A stretch of DNA of 64,000 bases, from assembly GCF_022230955.1 (NCBI RefSeq), contig NZ_JAKKFI010000049.1, forward strand, positions 1 to 64,000, written 5' to 3'. The notes below the pieces were generated by a model, which was not told where the DNA came from, did not search any database, and saw only the letters and a list, made by a program, of their open reading frames with translations. This DNA comes from Micromonospora cabrerizensis. GTDB lineage: Bacteria; Actinomycetota; Actinomycetes; Mycobacteriales; Micromonosporaceae. Made by a program: the position numbers and the translations under genes. Below, piece after piece: positions 47,129-57,600 of the stretch. The stretch's first letter is position 1. Each line of letters starts with the position of its first letter.

Positions 47129-49656
47129 CCTCCGGTCCAGCCGGTGAGTCGTTCGACCGGCTCGGGGTGCGGGGCACACCGGTCCGGTTGCTCGTGCTCA
47201 CCGCCGCCGTCGCGTTGACCGCCGTGGTCGCCGCCACCGTCGGGTTGACCCTGCCGGCCAGGCTGCCGGCCGACGACCCCCTCGGCGGCCCGGCCCGCTT
47301 CGGCATCGCTGTCGGCGTCCTCGCTCTCGCCCAGCTCGCCCGGCTGCGGTTCCGCTCGGCCGCGGGCATGGTCAGCATCACCTGGGGCGAGGCCGCGTTG
47401 ATCGTGTGTCTCTACCTGACTCCCGCCGGCTGGCTCCCGTGCGCCACGCTGCTCGGCACCGGGCTGGCCTGGACGATGCTCTCGCTGCACAACGACCGCC
47501 GTCCGGTCCTGGAGATCGTCCGGATCGCCGCGTCGCTGGCCGCCGCGTCGGCACTGGCCGTCTCCGTGACCACCGCGCTCGGGCGACCGCTGCTCGCCCC
47601 GCCCACCCCCAAGCTCGCGCTGGCCGTGATCGCCGGGTCGGTGACCTATCTCCTGGTGACCGCCTGGCTGGGCGGGGTGACTCTGGGCCTGCGGCACGGG
47701 CTGCCCATCGGGCCGCCGCTGCTCGCCGCGCTGCGCGGCAAGCTGCTGATGTTCGTCGGCAACGTGGCGGTCGGCCTCGTGGTGGTCGCCCTCCTGGAAC
47801 TCGACCCACGCTGGTTGCTGTTGCTGCCGCCGCTGCTCTGGCTGCTGCAACAGACCTACCGTTACCGGCTGCGCTCCGATCAGGAGCGCCGCACCTGGCG
47901 AGCATTCGCCGAGGCCACGGCGGCGCTCAACCAGCTCGACGAGCGCGGCGTGGCCACCGCGGCGGTCACCGGAGCGCTGACGCTGTTCAGCGCCGAGCTG
48001 GTGGACGTCGACGTGGCGCGTGCCGACGGGCGGTGGCACCGCTACCGGGGCGATGCCGGCGGTCAGCTGGTCGACCGCGAGACGGGCCCACCGGACCAGT
48101 CGGAGCCGGACGAGCACGAGCTGAGCCGGGCACTGTCGGTCGGCGCCGCACCGGTCGGTCGGCTGCGGGTGCGGTTCCCCCGCTCGGCCCCGCCCAGCGC
48201 GCGCGAGCGCGACGCGGTGGCCGCGTTCGGTGACGCGCTCGCCGCCGCGCTGCACGACGCCGCAACCCACCGCGAGCTGCGGCTGGTGACCGCCCGCTCG
48301 TCGTACGAGGCGGTGCACGACCCGCTCACCGGGCTGGCCAACCGGGCGGCGATGCTCGGCAAGGGCGACCAGTCGCTGCGGCAGCTCGCGCACGATCACC
48401 CGGTGGCGCTGCTCCTGCTGGACATCAACCAGTTCAAGGAAGTCAACGACACCCTCGGTCACGCAGCGGGCGACCAGTTGCTGCGGCTGACCGCGAACCG
48501 GCTCGACGCGCTGGTCCGCCCCGGTGACCTGCTCGGCCGACTCGGTGGCGACGAGTTCGCCCTGCTGCTCACGGCGGTGCCGGTGCTCGGTGACCGGGCC
48601 GCGCCGATGGCCCACGCGCTGCGTCAGGCCCGCGAGATCGCCGAGCGGCTGGCGGCGCCGACCGAGGTGGCCGGCGTACGGATGTCGATCGAGGTTTCCG
48701 TCGGGGTGGTGGTGGCCGACGCCGGCACCGCCGACCTGACCGAGCTGCTGCGCCGGGCCGACATCGCGATGTACCAGGCCAAGGAGGGCGGCGGCAACGT
48801 CGCCGCGTACGACGGCACCCGGGACGCGGCCAGCACCGACCAGCTCGCCCTGCTGGCCGAGCTGCGCGAGGCGCTCCTGGTCGACGACCAGCTGGTGTTG
48901 GCGTTGCAACCGGCGGTCGACCTGACCACGGGTGCGCCCACCGGTGTGGAGGCGCTGATCCGCTGGCAGCATCCCCGGCGTGGGTGGCTGAGCCCGGCCG
49001 ACTTCATCCGGCCGGTGGAAAACAGCGAGCAGCTCGGCACCTTCACCCGCTACGTGCTGGACAAGGCGCTCAGCGTGGCCGCCAGTTGGGCACGTGAGGG
49101 GCTGGACGTCCCGATCTCGGTCAACCTCTCGGCCCGCAGCCTGCTCGACCCCCGGTTGCCGGCGGAGATCGCCGACGCGCTGCGCCGCCACCAGGTGCCG
49201 CCGCACCGGCTCGTACTGGAGATCACCGAGACGGTGGTGATGAGCGAGCTGGAGGTCATCGACGAGGTGCTGGCCACGCTCCGGTCGATGGGCGTACAGC
49301 TCGCGGTTGACGACTTCGGCACCGGCTTCTCGTCGCTGACCTTCCTCACCCGGATCGCCGTGGACGAGTTGAAGGTGGACCGCTCGTTCGTGATCCGGAT
49401 GGCGGATTCGCCGGAGGCCGCGGCGATCGTCCGGACGACCGTGGGGCTCGCCCACGAGCTGGGGCTGCGGGTGGTCGCCGAGGGGGTGGAGACCGCCGAG
49501 CAGCGGATGGCCCTGGCCGAGCTGGGTTGCACCTCCGCGCAGGGCTACCACTTCTTCAAGCCGATGCCGGCCGACAAGATCGGCGCGGTGCTCGGGTCGC
49601 TGCGCGACTCGGCGGAGTCGAACGTGTTCCGGCTGCGCGCCGACGGCGCCTCCTGA
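47125..49656 (+). CDS. membrane GGDEF-EAL cyclic-di-GMP enzyme
   Basis: The 843-residue protein has about seven membrane segments (residues 20-240) and a GAF-like linker region to about 390. Then come GGDEF and EAL domains. GGDEF at about 473 (GRLGGDEFALLL) is intact with DINQFKEVNDTLGHAAGDQL upstream. EAL at about 609 (VEALIRWQHP) keeps the metal and catalytic set: ISVNLSARS, LEITETVVM, AVDDFGTGFSS, ELKVDRSF and VVAEGVETAEQ. Both synthesis and breakdown of c-di-GMP are possible. In streptomycetes this messenger controls development. It shares its start region with the leader ORF. Confidence 0.93.
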   Translation: MTSGPAGESFDRLGVRGTPVRLLVLTAAVALTAVVAATVGLTLPARLPADDPLGGPARFGIAVGVLALAQLARLRFRSAAGMVSITWGEAALIVCLYLTPAGWLPCATLLGTGLAWTMLSLHNDRRPVLEIVRIAASLAAASALAVSVTTALGRPLLAPPTPKLALAVIAGSVTYLLVTAWLGGVTLGLRHGLPIGPPLLAALRGKLLMFVGNVAVGLVVVALLELDPRWLLLLPPLLWLLQQTYRYRLRSDQERRTWRAFAEATAALNQLDERGVATAAVTGALTLFSAELVDVDVARADGRWHRYRGDAGGQLVDRETGPPDQSEPDEHELSRALSVGAAPVGRLRVRFPRSAPPSARERDAVAAFGDALAAALHDAATHRELRLVTARSSYEAVHDPLTGLANRAAMLGKGDQSLRQLAHDHPVALLLLDINQFKEVNDTLGHAAGDQLLRLTANRLDALVRPGDLLGRLGGDEFALLLTAVPVLGDRAAPMAHALRQAREIAERLAAPTEVAGVRMSIEVSVGVVVADAGTADLTELLRRADIAMYQAKEGGGNVAAYDGTRDAASTDQLALLAELREALLVDDQLVLALQPAVDLTTGAPTGVEALIRWQHPRRGWLSPADFIRPVENSEQLGTFTRYVLDKALSVAASWAREGLDVPISVNLSARSLLDPRLPAEIADALRRHQVPPHRLVLEITETVVMSELEVIDEVLATLRSMGVQLAVDDFGTGFSSLTFLTRIAVDELKVDRSFVIRMADSPEAAAIVRTTVGLAHELGLRVVAEGVETAEQRMALAELGCTSAQGYHFFKPMPADKIGAVLGSLRDSAESNVFRLRADGAS

Positions 49657-49711
49657 CCGTTCCCGGACGGGGCGGCCAACCGCGCGCCGACCCTCTACAG
49701 TCGATCGAGCT

Positions 49712-49736
49712 GCGCAGATGTATCGATACTCTGCGC
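49712..49736 (+). promoter_or_regulatory. palindrome just downstream of a putative promoter
   Basis: Arms GCGCAGA and TCTGCGC flank the palindromic core GTATCGATAC with one extra T. A TACAGT hexamer (49696-49701) could be the -10, placing this element at the transcript start of the following secreted-protein gene. It could be an operator, or a 10-bp RNA hairpin with loop TCGA. Confidence 0.5.
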
Positions 49737-49755
49737 CCTCTCTCGAAGGGACATC

Positions 49756-50643
49756 ATGCGACTCTCCGGGAAACGCTCCATCCTCGCCCCGGCGCTCGCG
49801 CTGGCCGTCGCGGCGTTCGGCACGCTGGCCGTCGCCGCACCCGCGTCGGCCAAGGCGCCGCAGTCCGCCTCGCTGGCGGTCAGCGGCGACCCCGACGACC
49901 CGATCACCCAGGGTCAGAGCGCGGAGTTCTCCACCGCCTCCGGCGACGGCTTCAACGTCTGGGGCACGACGAACCACCTCACCGTCCAGGTCTTCGACCC
50001 ACCCGCCGGTCCCTGGACGATCGAGCTGAGCGCGCCCGTTGGTCAGCCGCTGGCCGTGGGCACCTACACCGGCGCCACCGAGAACACCTACGAGAGCCCA
50101 CTACCCGGCATCGCCCTGACCGGTAACGACCAGATCTGCTCGTTCGGGCAGACCGGTTCGTTCACCGTCACCGACATCTCCTGGGGCCCGCACGGCTACC
50201 TGGAGCGCTTCGACGCCACCTTCGAGCAGCGCTGCAACTACAGCACAGGCTCGGCGCGCGGGGAGGTGCACGTCGCGAACCCGCCGCCGCCGCCGGTGCT
50301 CGCGGTCGGGGTCGAGGTGGCCACCTCGGGCACGATCGACACCGGGACCGACGAGGTGACGGTGCACGGCACGGTCACCTGCACCGCACCGGCCACCGTG
50401 TACGTGGAGGGTGGCGTCACCCAGACGTGGCACGGTCAGCGCGCCGAGGGCATCGTCCGGGCGGAGGCGGCGTGCACCCCGGGCGCGCCGGTCGCCTGGA
50501 CGTCCAGCACGCCCTCGTTCACCTCGGTCCCGTTCCGGCGGGGTGCCGTGACGGTGTCGGCCAACGCCACCTCCTACGACACGACGTACGACGTCTTCGT
50601 CGGCGACGCCGACACCGCTGTGGTCCGGCTGAAGAAGGGCTGA
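49756..50643 (+). CDS. secreted protein of unknown function
   Basis: The 295-residue exported protein has a signal peptide ([19 protein letters not shown], cleavage near PASAKA). A beta-rich body of two parts follows, separated by a PPPPP linker near residue 180. Cysteines C128, C157 and two later ones could form disulphides. The C-terminal half ([35 protein letters not shown]) recalls Ig-like or carbohydrate-associated folds in streptomycete secreted proteins. No enzyme motif is visible. GAAGGGA precedes the ATG and a 12-bp hairpin terminator follows. Confidence 0.75.
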   Translation: MRLSGKRSILAPALALAVAAFGTLAVAAPASAKAPQSASLAVSGDPDDPITQGQSAEFSTASGDGFNVWGTTNHLTVQVFDPPAGPWTIELSAPVGQPLAVGTYTGATENTYESPLPGIALTGNDQICSFGQTGSFTVTDISWGPHGYLERFDATFEQRCNYSTGSARGEVHVANPPPPPVLAVGVEVATSGTIDTGTDEVTVHGTVTCTAPATVYVEGGVTQTWHGQRAEGIVRAEAACTPGAPVAWTSSTPSFTSVPFRRGAVTVSANATSYDTTYDVFVGDADTAVVRLKKG

Positions 50644-50674
50644 CGGGCAACCGCCCCGACCTGCTGTCCCCGTC

Positions 50675-50715
50675 GCGGGCTCCACCGGGCAGTGGACCGT
50701 CCGGGTGGAGCCCGC
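50675..50715 (+). terminator. hairpin terminator
   Basis: Perfect 12-bp arms GCGGGCTCCACC (50675-50686) and GGTGGAGCCCGC (50704-50715) lie 32 nt after the secreted-protein gene and end 21 nt before the next -10 element. Confidence 0.75.
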
Positions 50716-50736
50716 GCGGTCCCCGCCGGGGCTGGT

Positions 50737-50742
50737 TATGGT
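50737..50742 (+). promoter_or_regulatory. -10 element of a leaderless promoter (thioredoxin-domain gene)
   Basis: TATGGT lies 7 nt upstream of GTG 50750. The upstream in-frame ATG at 50738 falls inside the hexamer, so GTG is the better start. Confidence 0.65.
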
Positions 50743-50749
50743 CGTGTGC

Positions 50750-52786
50750 GTGAACCGACTCGTCGACGCCACCAGCCCGTACCTGCTCCAGCACGCCGAC
50801 AACCCGGTCGACTGGTGGCCCTGGTCGGACGAGGCGTTCGCCGAGGCGAAACGGCGCGACGTCCCGGTGCTCATCTCGGTCGGCTACGCGGCCTGCCACT
50901 GGTGTCACGTGATGGCGCACGAGTCGTTCGAGAACGAGCAGGTTGGCGCCCTGATGAACGACAACTTCGTGTCGATCAAGGTGGATCGTGAGGAGCGCCC
51001 GGACGTGGACGCGGTCTACATGACCGCGACCCAGGCGATGACCGGCCAGGGTGGCTGGCCGATGACCGTCTTCGCCACCCCGGACGGCACCCCGTTCTTC
51101 TGCGGCACCTACTTTCCGCGGCCCAACTTCGTCCAGTTGCTCCAGTCGGTCACCACCGCCTGGCGGGAGCAGCGCGAGGCGGTGGTGCGCCAGGGCGCCG
51201 CGGTGGTCGAGGCGATCGGCGGCGCGCAGGCCGTGGGCGGCCCCACCGCCCCGCTGGACGCGCCGCTGCTCGACGCCGCGGCCGGCAGGTTGGCCAGCGA
51301 GTACGACGCCACGAACGGTGGCTTCGGTGGCGCCCCGAAGTTCCCGCCGCACATGAACCTGCTCTTCCTGCTGCGCCACCACCAGCGCACCGGCGACCCA
51401 CGCAGCCTGGAGATCACCCGGCACACCGCCGAGGCGATGGCCCGTGGCGGCATCTACGACCAGCTCGCCAGCGGCTTCGCCCGATACTCGGTGGACGCGC
51501 ACTGGACGGTGCCGCACTTCGAGAAGATGCTCTACGACAACGCGTTGCTGCTGCGGCTCTACAGCCAGCTGTGGCGGCTCACCGGTGACCCGCTGGCCCG
51601 TCGGGTGGCGCGGGACACTGCCCGCTTCCTCGCCGACGAGCTGCACCGGCCGGGCGAGGGTTTCGCGTCCGCGCTGGACGCCGACACCGAGGGCGTCGAG
51701 GGGCTCACCTACGCCTGGACGCCCGCTCAGCTCACCGAGGCGCTGGGTGAGGAGGACGGCCGTTGGGCCGCCGACCTCTTCGCGGTGACCGAGGAGGGCA
51801 CCTTCGAACACGGCATGAGCGTGCTCAGGCTCGCGCGGGACGTCGACGACGCCGCGCCCGAGGTGCGGGCCCGCTGGCAGCAGGTGGTCGGGCGACTGCT
51901 CGGTGCCCGGGACACCCGGCCACAGCCGGCCCGCGACGACAAGGTGGTGGCCGCCTGGAACGGCCTGGCGATCACCGCCATCGTGGAGTTCCTCCAGGTG
52001 GCCGCGTTGTCCGCGTCCCCGCAGGACGAGGACGCCAACCTGATGGACGGCGTGACGATCGTCGCGGACGGCGCGATGCGTGACGCGGCCGAGCACCTGG
52101 CCACCGTGCACCTGGTCGACGGTCGGCTGCGCCGGGTCTCCCGGGACGGCAGGGTCGGCGAGCCGGCCGGCGTCCTGGAGGACTACGGCTGCGTGGCCGA
52201 GGCCTTCTGTGCGCTGCACCAGCTCACCGGCGAGGGCCGCTGGCTCACCCTGGCCGGCGAGCTGCTGGACACCGCGTTGGCGCGCTTCGCCGCGCCCGGT
52301 GGCGCCTTCTACGACACCGCCGACGACGCGGAACGGCTGGTGGCCCGGCCCGCCGACCCGACCGACAACGCCACCCCGTCCGGCCGGTCGGCGTTGATCG
52401 CCGGACTGGTCGCGTACTCGGCGCTGACCGGGGAGACGCGCTACCGGGAGGCCGCCGAGGCGGCGCTCGCCACGGTCGCGCCGATCGTCGGGAAGCACCC
52501 CCGGTTCACCGGCTACGCGGCCATGGTCGGTGAGGCGTTGCTCTCCGGGCCGTACGAGATCGCCGTGGTGACCGACGACCCGGCGGGCGATCCCCTGGTG
52601 GCCGCGGCCCGACGGCACGCCCCTCCCGGGGCGGTGGTCGTCGCCGGGCAACCGGACCAGCCCGGTGTGCCGCTGCTGGCCGACCGTCCGCTGGTCGACG
52701 GGCGGTCCGCCGCGTACGTCTGCCGGGGGTTCGTCTGCCAGCGGCCGGTCACCTCCGTCGAGGACCTGGTCGCCGAGCTGCGCTGA
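50750..52786 (+). CDS. thioredoxin-domain protein of the YyaL/DUF255 family
   Basis: The 678-residue cytoplasmic protein has an N-terminal thioredoxin-like domain with the characteristic [15 protein letters not shown] (C49-x-x-C52). A long alpha/alpha-barrel follows that resembles N-acylglucosamine epimerases and cellobiose epimerases ([57 protein letters not shown]). The family (YyaL, human SPATA20, Rv1084) is widespread and lacks a proven reaction. Position close to mca matches M. tuberculosis. A leaderless promoter is visible. Confidence 0.92.
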   Translation: MNRLVDATSPYLLQHADNPVDWWPWSDEAFAEAKRRDVPVLISVGYAACHWCHVMAHESFENEQVGALMNDNFVSIKVDREERPDVDAVYMTATQAMTGQGGWPMTVFATPDGTPFFCGTYFPRPNFVQLLQSVTTAWREQREAVVRQGAAVVEAIGGAQAVGGPTAPLDAPLLDAAAGRLASEYDATNGGFGGAPKFPPHMNLLFLLRHHQRTGDPRSLEITRHTAEAMARGGIYDQLASGFARYSVDAHWTVPHFEKMLYDNALLLRLYSQLWRLTGDPLARRVARDTARFLADELHRPGEGFASALDADTEGVEGLTYAWTPAQLTEALGEEDGRWAADLFAVTEEGTFEHGMSVLRLARDVDDAAPEVRARWQQVVGRLLGARDTRPQPARDDKVVAAWNGLAITAIVEFLQVAALSASPQDEDANLMDGVTIVADGAMRDAAEHLATVHLVDGRLRRVSRDGRVGEPAGVLEDYGCVAEAFCALHQLTGEGRWLTLAGELLDTALARFAAPGGAFYDTADDAERLVARPADPTDNATPSGRSALIAGLVAYSALTGETRYREAAEAALATVAPIVGKHPRFTGYAAMVGEALLSGPYEIAVVTDDPAGDPLVAAARRHAPPGAVVVAGQPDQPGVPLLADRPLVDGRSAAYVCRGFVCQRPVTSVEDLVAELR

Positions 52787-52893
52787 GCCCACCGCCACGC
52801 CCTGTAGTGCCCGCGCCGCCGGCCCCGGACGTCTCCCGGACGGGTCGGCGGCGCGGGTGCCGGCCCTGCGGGTGGTCACGCCGATGGCCCGGA

Positions 52894-52899
52894 TAGGCT
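52894..52899 (+). promoter_or_regulatory. putative -10 element of the purK-purE promoter
   Basis: TAGGCT lies 9 nt upstream of ATG 52909, leaving at most a two- or three-base leader. Confidence 0.5.
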
Positions 52900-52908
52900 G
52901 GCCGCGCT

Positions 52909-54084
52909 ATGGATTCCCGTACCGGTCTGCCTGTTGTCGGCATGGTGGGTGGCGGCCAGTTGGCCCGGATGACCCACCAGGCCGCGATCGCCCTCGGCCA
53001 GTCACTGCGTGTGCTCGCGACCGCCCCCGACGACGGCGCGGCGCTGGTCGCCGCCGACGTCCAGTACGGCGACCACACCGATCTGGCCGCCCTGCGCACC
53101 TTCGCCAAGGGCTGCGACGTCGTCACCTTCGACCACGAGCACGTGCCCTCGGAGCACATCCGGACGCTGGCGGCGGAAGGGGTGACCCTGTACCCGCCGG
53201 CGGACGCGCTGCTGCACGCCCAGGACAAGCAGGTCATGCGGGAACGCCTGACCGAGCTGGGTGCCCCCAACCCGCTGTGGCGGCCGGTCGGCGAGCCCGA
53301 CGACCTGGTCGGGTTCGGCCAGCAGGTCGGCTGGCCGGTGGTGCTCAAGGCGGCGCGCGGCGGCTACGACGGTCGCGGTGTCTGGATGGTCGACGACGCC
53401 GCCCAGGCCACCGAGCTGGCAGCCACGCTGCTGGCCGGCGGCACCCGGCTGATCGTCGAGGAGCGGGTGCCGTTGCGCCGGGAGCTGGCCGTGCAGGTCG
53501 CCCGGTCGCCGTTCGGTCAGGTGGCCGCGTACCCGGTGGTCGAGACGGTGCAGCGGGACGGCATCAACGTGGAGGTGCTGGCCCCGGCGCCCGGCCTGGA
53601 CGAGGAACTGGCGGTCTCCGCCCAGCAGCTCGCCATCGACCTGGCCACCGCGCTCGGCGTCATCGGCCTGCTGGCCGTGGAGCTGTTCGAGGTGCGCGAC
53701 GAGGCCGGCCGCCCCGCCATCGTGGTCAACGAGCTGGCGATGCGCCCGCACAACTCCGGGCACTGGACCATCGAGGGTTCCCGGACCTCACAGTTCGAGC
53801 AGCACCTGCGGGCGGTGCTGGACTACCCGATGGGCGACACCGCGCTGACCGCGCCGGTGGTGGTGATGGCGAACGTGCTCGGCGGAGAGCCGGGCGGGAT
53901 GTCGATCGACGAGCGGCTGCACCACCTGTTCGCCGCCGAGCCGGGTGCCAAGGTGCACCTGTACGGCAAGCAGGTGCGACCAGGCCGGAAGGTCGGTCAC
54001 GTCACGGTGCTCGGCGACGATTTGGACGACGTACGGGCACGCGCCGCACGCGCCGCGCGGTGGCTGCGTGAGGGGCACGAGTGA
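52909..54084 (+). CDS. purK: 5-(carboxyamino)imidazole ribonucleotide synthase
   Basis: The 391-residue ATP-grasp enzyme carboxylates aminoimidazole ribonucleotide with bicarbonate and ATP in purine synthesis. The N-terminal [20 protein letters not shown], the ATP-grasp loop [18 protein letters not shown] and the metal-binding stretch [18 protein letters not shown] are typical. Its stop overlaps a GTG of the downstream frame, and purE follows directly, so the two consecutive steps are in one operon. Confidence 0.95.
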   Translation: MDSRTGLPVVGMVGGGQLARMTHQAAIALGQSLRVLATAPDDGAALVAADVQYGDHTDLAALRTFAKGCDVVTFDHEHVPSEHIRTLAAEGVTLYPPADALLHAQDKQVMRERLTELGAPNPLWRPVGEPDDLVGFGQQVGWPVVLKAARGGYDGRGVWMVDDAAQATELAATLLAGGTRLIVEERVPLRRELAVQVARSPFGQVAAYPVVETVQRDGINVEVLAPAPGLDEELAVSAQQLAIDLATALGVIGLLAVELFEVRDEAGRPAIVVNELAMRPHNSGHWTIEGSRTSQFEQHLRAVLDYPMGDTALTAPVVVMANVLGGEPGGMSIDERLHHLFAAEPGAKVHLYGKQVRPGRKVGHVTVLGDDLDDVRARAARAARWLREGHE

Positions 54085-54110
54085 GCCCCTCGGGCGAGAA
54101 GGAGACCCCA

Positions 54111-54602
54111 GTGACCACGGTCGGGCTGATCATGGGCAGCGACTCGGACTGGCCGACCATGCGGGCCGCGGCCGAGGTGCTGGACGACTTCGGCGTGGCG
54201 TACGAGGTGCGGGTGATCTCGGCGCACCGCACTCCGGTGGCGATGATCGAGTACGGCCGGGACGCGGCTGACCGGGGCCTGAAGGTGATCATCGCTGGGG
54301 CTGGCGGTGCCGCCGCGCTCCCGGGCATGGTCGCCTCGGTGACACCACTGCCGGTGATCGGCGTGCCGGTGCCGCTCAAGCACCTGGACGGCATGGACTC
54401 ACTGCTGTCCATCGTGCAGATGCCGGCCGGGATCCCGGTGGCAACCGTGTCGATCGGCAACGCCCGCAACGCCGGCCTGCTCGCCGTACGGATCCTCGGC
54501 GCCAACGACCAGGATCTGCGCGCGAAGATGACGACCTACCAGCAGGACCTGGAGAAGCTGGTCGCCAGCAAGGAAGCCGCCCTTCAGGCAACCCTCCGGT
54601 AG
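54111..54602 (+). CDS. purE: N5-carboxyaminoimidazole ribonucleotide mutase
   Basis: The 163-residue class I PurE moves the carboxyl group made by PurK from N5 to C4 of the imidazole. The signature [13 protein letters not shown] is at the N-terminus, followed by [34 protein letters not shown] and [21 protein letters not shown], which form the substrate site. GTG 54111 is chosen for the AAGGAG 7 nt upstream. GTG 54081, overlapping the purK stop, would add ten residues without family support. Confidence 0.94.
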   Translation: MTTVGLIMGSDSDWPTMRAAAEVLDDFGVAYEVRVISAHRTPVAMIEYGRDAADRGLKVIIAGAGGAAALPGMVASVTPLPVIGVPVPLKHLDGMDSLLSIVQMPAGIPVATVSIGNARNAGLLAVRILGANDQDLRAKMTTYQQDLEKLVASKEAALQATLR

Positions 54603-54675
54603 CCCCCGCCAACCCGACCCGCGCACCCGGACCACTCACCGAGCCCACTCACCCAGCCCGCCGTGACCCCCCGAT

Positions 54676-57600
54676 TTACCTCATGCCGCGTAGCGCCGTC
54701 TGTAGGCGGTCCTGGGCGCGGCGGCGGCGCTCGTTGCTGGCACCGAGCACGAGCAGCAGGATGCCGACCGGGATGAGCGCGAGCCACGGGCCGAGGCTGA
54801 ACAGGGCGTGGATCGCGGCGATCGCGGTCACCGACGCGCCGACGATCACCGGCGCCTGCTGCCGGGTGGACGAGCCGAAGATCAGCACCGCGACCGCGCC
54901 GAGCAGCAGGAGCATCTGCCGCAGCGTGCTGGACTCGGTGGCCAGCACGATGGCGAGCGTCGGCACGAAGGCGGCGACCAGCGCGGGCCCGTACGCCACC
55001 CAGCTGCTCATGTCCGGTCGGTGGCGCAGCTCCAACACGCCGACGAGCAGCGCCAGAGCGGCGAACGGCAGCGTGTACGCCTCGGGCAGCGCCACGTCGG
55101 CGACCCGCATCAGGATCCACCACGCGGTGATCTCGCAGACCACCACGGCCCAGAACAGGATGCGGCGTTCCACCGGCCGGCGACCGGGTCGGGTCGCCGC
55201 CACCCCGAGGACCGCACCCCAGGCCGCCAGCAGGGCGGCGATGTGTCGGGGCGAGTCGAAGGCGAGGGCCAGGGCGATCAGCGCGGCGGCGTAGCCGCTC
55301 CACTCCACCGTGGAGGCCTCCCGCTGCGCCTCGGGACGGCGTAGCCGGGGCAGGGTCGCGGCGAGCACCTGGAGGACCGCTCCGACGGCGAGCACCCCGA
55401 ACGCGGACCAGACGGCGGCGAGCCCGGCGACCAGACCGGCGGTGAGCACGAAGAGCTGCGCCATGAGTGAGGCGAAGAGCCAGCCGAGGATGCGCGCCCG
55501 CTGGGTGGTGCCGAACAGCGCCCCCACCGCGCCCACCGCGACGGCGCTGCCGAGCGTGAACAGGGTCATCTGCCGGTCGGCCAGGCTGCCGGCGAGCCCG
55601 GCGCTGCCGCCGGCCAGACCCATGGCGAACACCAGCACCCGGGCCAGCCGCAGCGAGCGGGCCCGCTCGGCCAGTGGCGGCGGTGGGGTCAGCGCGAGAC
55701 CGAGCATCGCGATCGTGAAGACGGAGAGCGCGGCCACGGTGCTGGCGGGCCAGCCCTGACCCAGCGCGAGGGGTGCGATCAGCAGGGTGACGGCTGCGCC
55801 GGGCAGCACCACCGGCACGGCCCGGGAACGACGCCCACCGCTGAACCCGGTGGCGGCCAGCGCCGCGGTCGCGGTGAGCAGCAGGGCCGTCAGCACGTGG
55901 GTCGGGTTGACCACGTCCGGTGGTGGGGTGAGCAGCTCCGGTGGTGGGCCCTGCCAGATCCGGGTCAGTGTGCGGTGCGGCTCGACCAGGGCGGTGACCA
56001 GTGCGGGCGCGATCGAGGCGAGCGCCAGGGCGGTCGGGACGGCCGCCGCGGCCAACGCGCCCGCGGCCGGGTTGAATCGCCACCGCCGTCGCTCCGGGTC
56101 GTCCGGCAGTCGACGTAGCGCGCCGTCGAGCCGTACCGCCCAGCGCCGGACCGGCTGGGCGGCGCCGGTGGGTGGCACGGTGGCCGCGCGGATCAGCTCG
56201 GCCAGCACGCCGAGCAGGGCGGCGGCGGCCGCGTAGACGCCCGCGGCGAGGCCGGTGGGGATGGCGGCGAGGGCGCTGATGCTGGCCCCGCCGACCACCG
56301 CCGCGCTGACCCAGGGCAGATATTGCGGCACCTGCCGGCGGACCGCGGCCACGGCGGCCAGGCCGAGGCTGGACGCGGCCAGCGCGGCGGTCAGCACCAC
56401 CTGCGCCGAGTGGCCGAATTCGGCGGCCAGCGCCGCCACCGAGCCGGGAAGGGCCAGCAACGCGGCGCCGATCGCCGCCCCGCCGATCTGCGCCAGGTGC
56501 GGGGGCATCCCCTCGGTGTCGATGTCGCTCACCTGCGGGCCGGCCAGCACGCGGGCCAGCGTGGCCACCACCACGCCGATCAGCGCGATGCTGCCCAGGG
56601 CCAGCGCCGTGGTCCAGGGCCGGACCAGGCCGGCCCCGGCGGCGTGCAACGCGACCACCCCGGCCACCGTTGCCCGGGACAGGCTGGCGCGGGCCTCCTC
56701 GGTGGCCACCGAGGCGATGCCGTACACGGTGGCGACCATCCCGCCGATGAGGACCGGCGACCACCAGGCCAGGTCGAACGCGGCTGGCGCGCCGATCGTG
56801 GCGAGCACCGCCGCCACGCCGGACACGTCCCACCGCCAGGGCCGCGGGAGCAGGATGCCGGCGGCGAGGGCCAACAGCGCCAGCGCGACCGGTGCCTGCC
56901 AGGTGGAGCCGCCGACGGGCGCGGCGGGCCAGTCGCTCAGGTCGCCTCTCCAGATCGGGCCGGGTGTGGCGAGCACGCCGACACCACCGCGCACCGCGGA
57001 CCAGCCGGCGAGTACGCCGATGAGGGCACCGCCGACGGCGAGGCCGAGGATCGGCCCGCGTCGCCACTCCTCCGGCATGGTGCGTGCACCCACGGCAACC
57101 ACCAGGACCAGCGCGGCGGCCACCGCCAACTGCCCACCCGGGGCGAGCACCGCCCCGATCCGCACCAGGGTGGCGATCAGGGCGGTGGTGACCGCGGCGG
57201 CGGCCAGGTCCGAGCCGTCCAGGGTGAGGTCGGCGCGCCGACCGGCGTCGATGGACGGGGCCAGGAAGAGCAACACCGCCGCGACCAGCAGCAGTGCGCC
57301 GACCCAGGCGTCGGCGACGGTCGCGCCGGGTGCGCCGAACGCGGCGGCGGTGACCACCAGGGCGCCCAGCCCGGTGCCGACCGACAGCGGAGCGGGGATG
57401 CGGCGCTGGGAGACCTGCACGACGGCGGCGTAGCCGAGGGTCACGCAGACCGCCAGGAAGCTGGCGGCCAGGACCGGGACGGTCACCTCCCGGAGGCTGG
57501 CCGGGGTGGGGGTCGGGTCGGTCGGCATGGTGGCGGCCACGAACGCGGCCACCGCCCCGGGCAGCGCGAACGCGGCACCTCCGGCCGCCCAGGCGGTGAC

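Noticed and set aside
46516..49977. Minus-strand frame of over 1150 codons opposite the GGDEF-EAL gene
   Set aside because: It has Arg/Gly/Gln-rich shadow composition without motifs, while the plus strand carries intact GGDEF and EAL signatures.
54584..57067. Second minus-strand frame inside the giant membrane gene
   Set aside because: It is Arg/Gly/Pro/Thr-rich and out of frame with a continuous, strongly hydrophobic 1633-residue protein.
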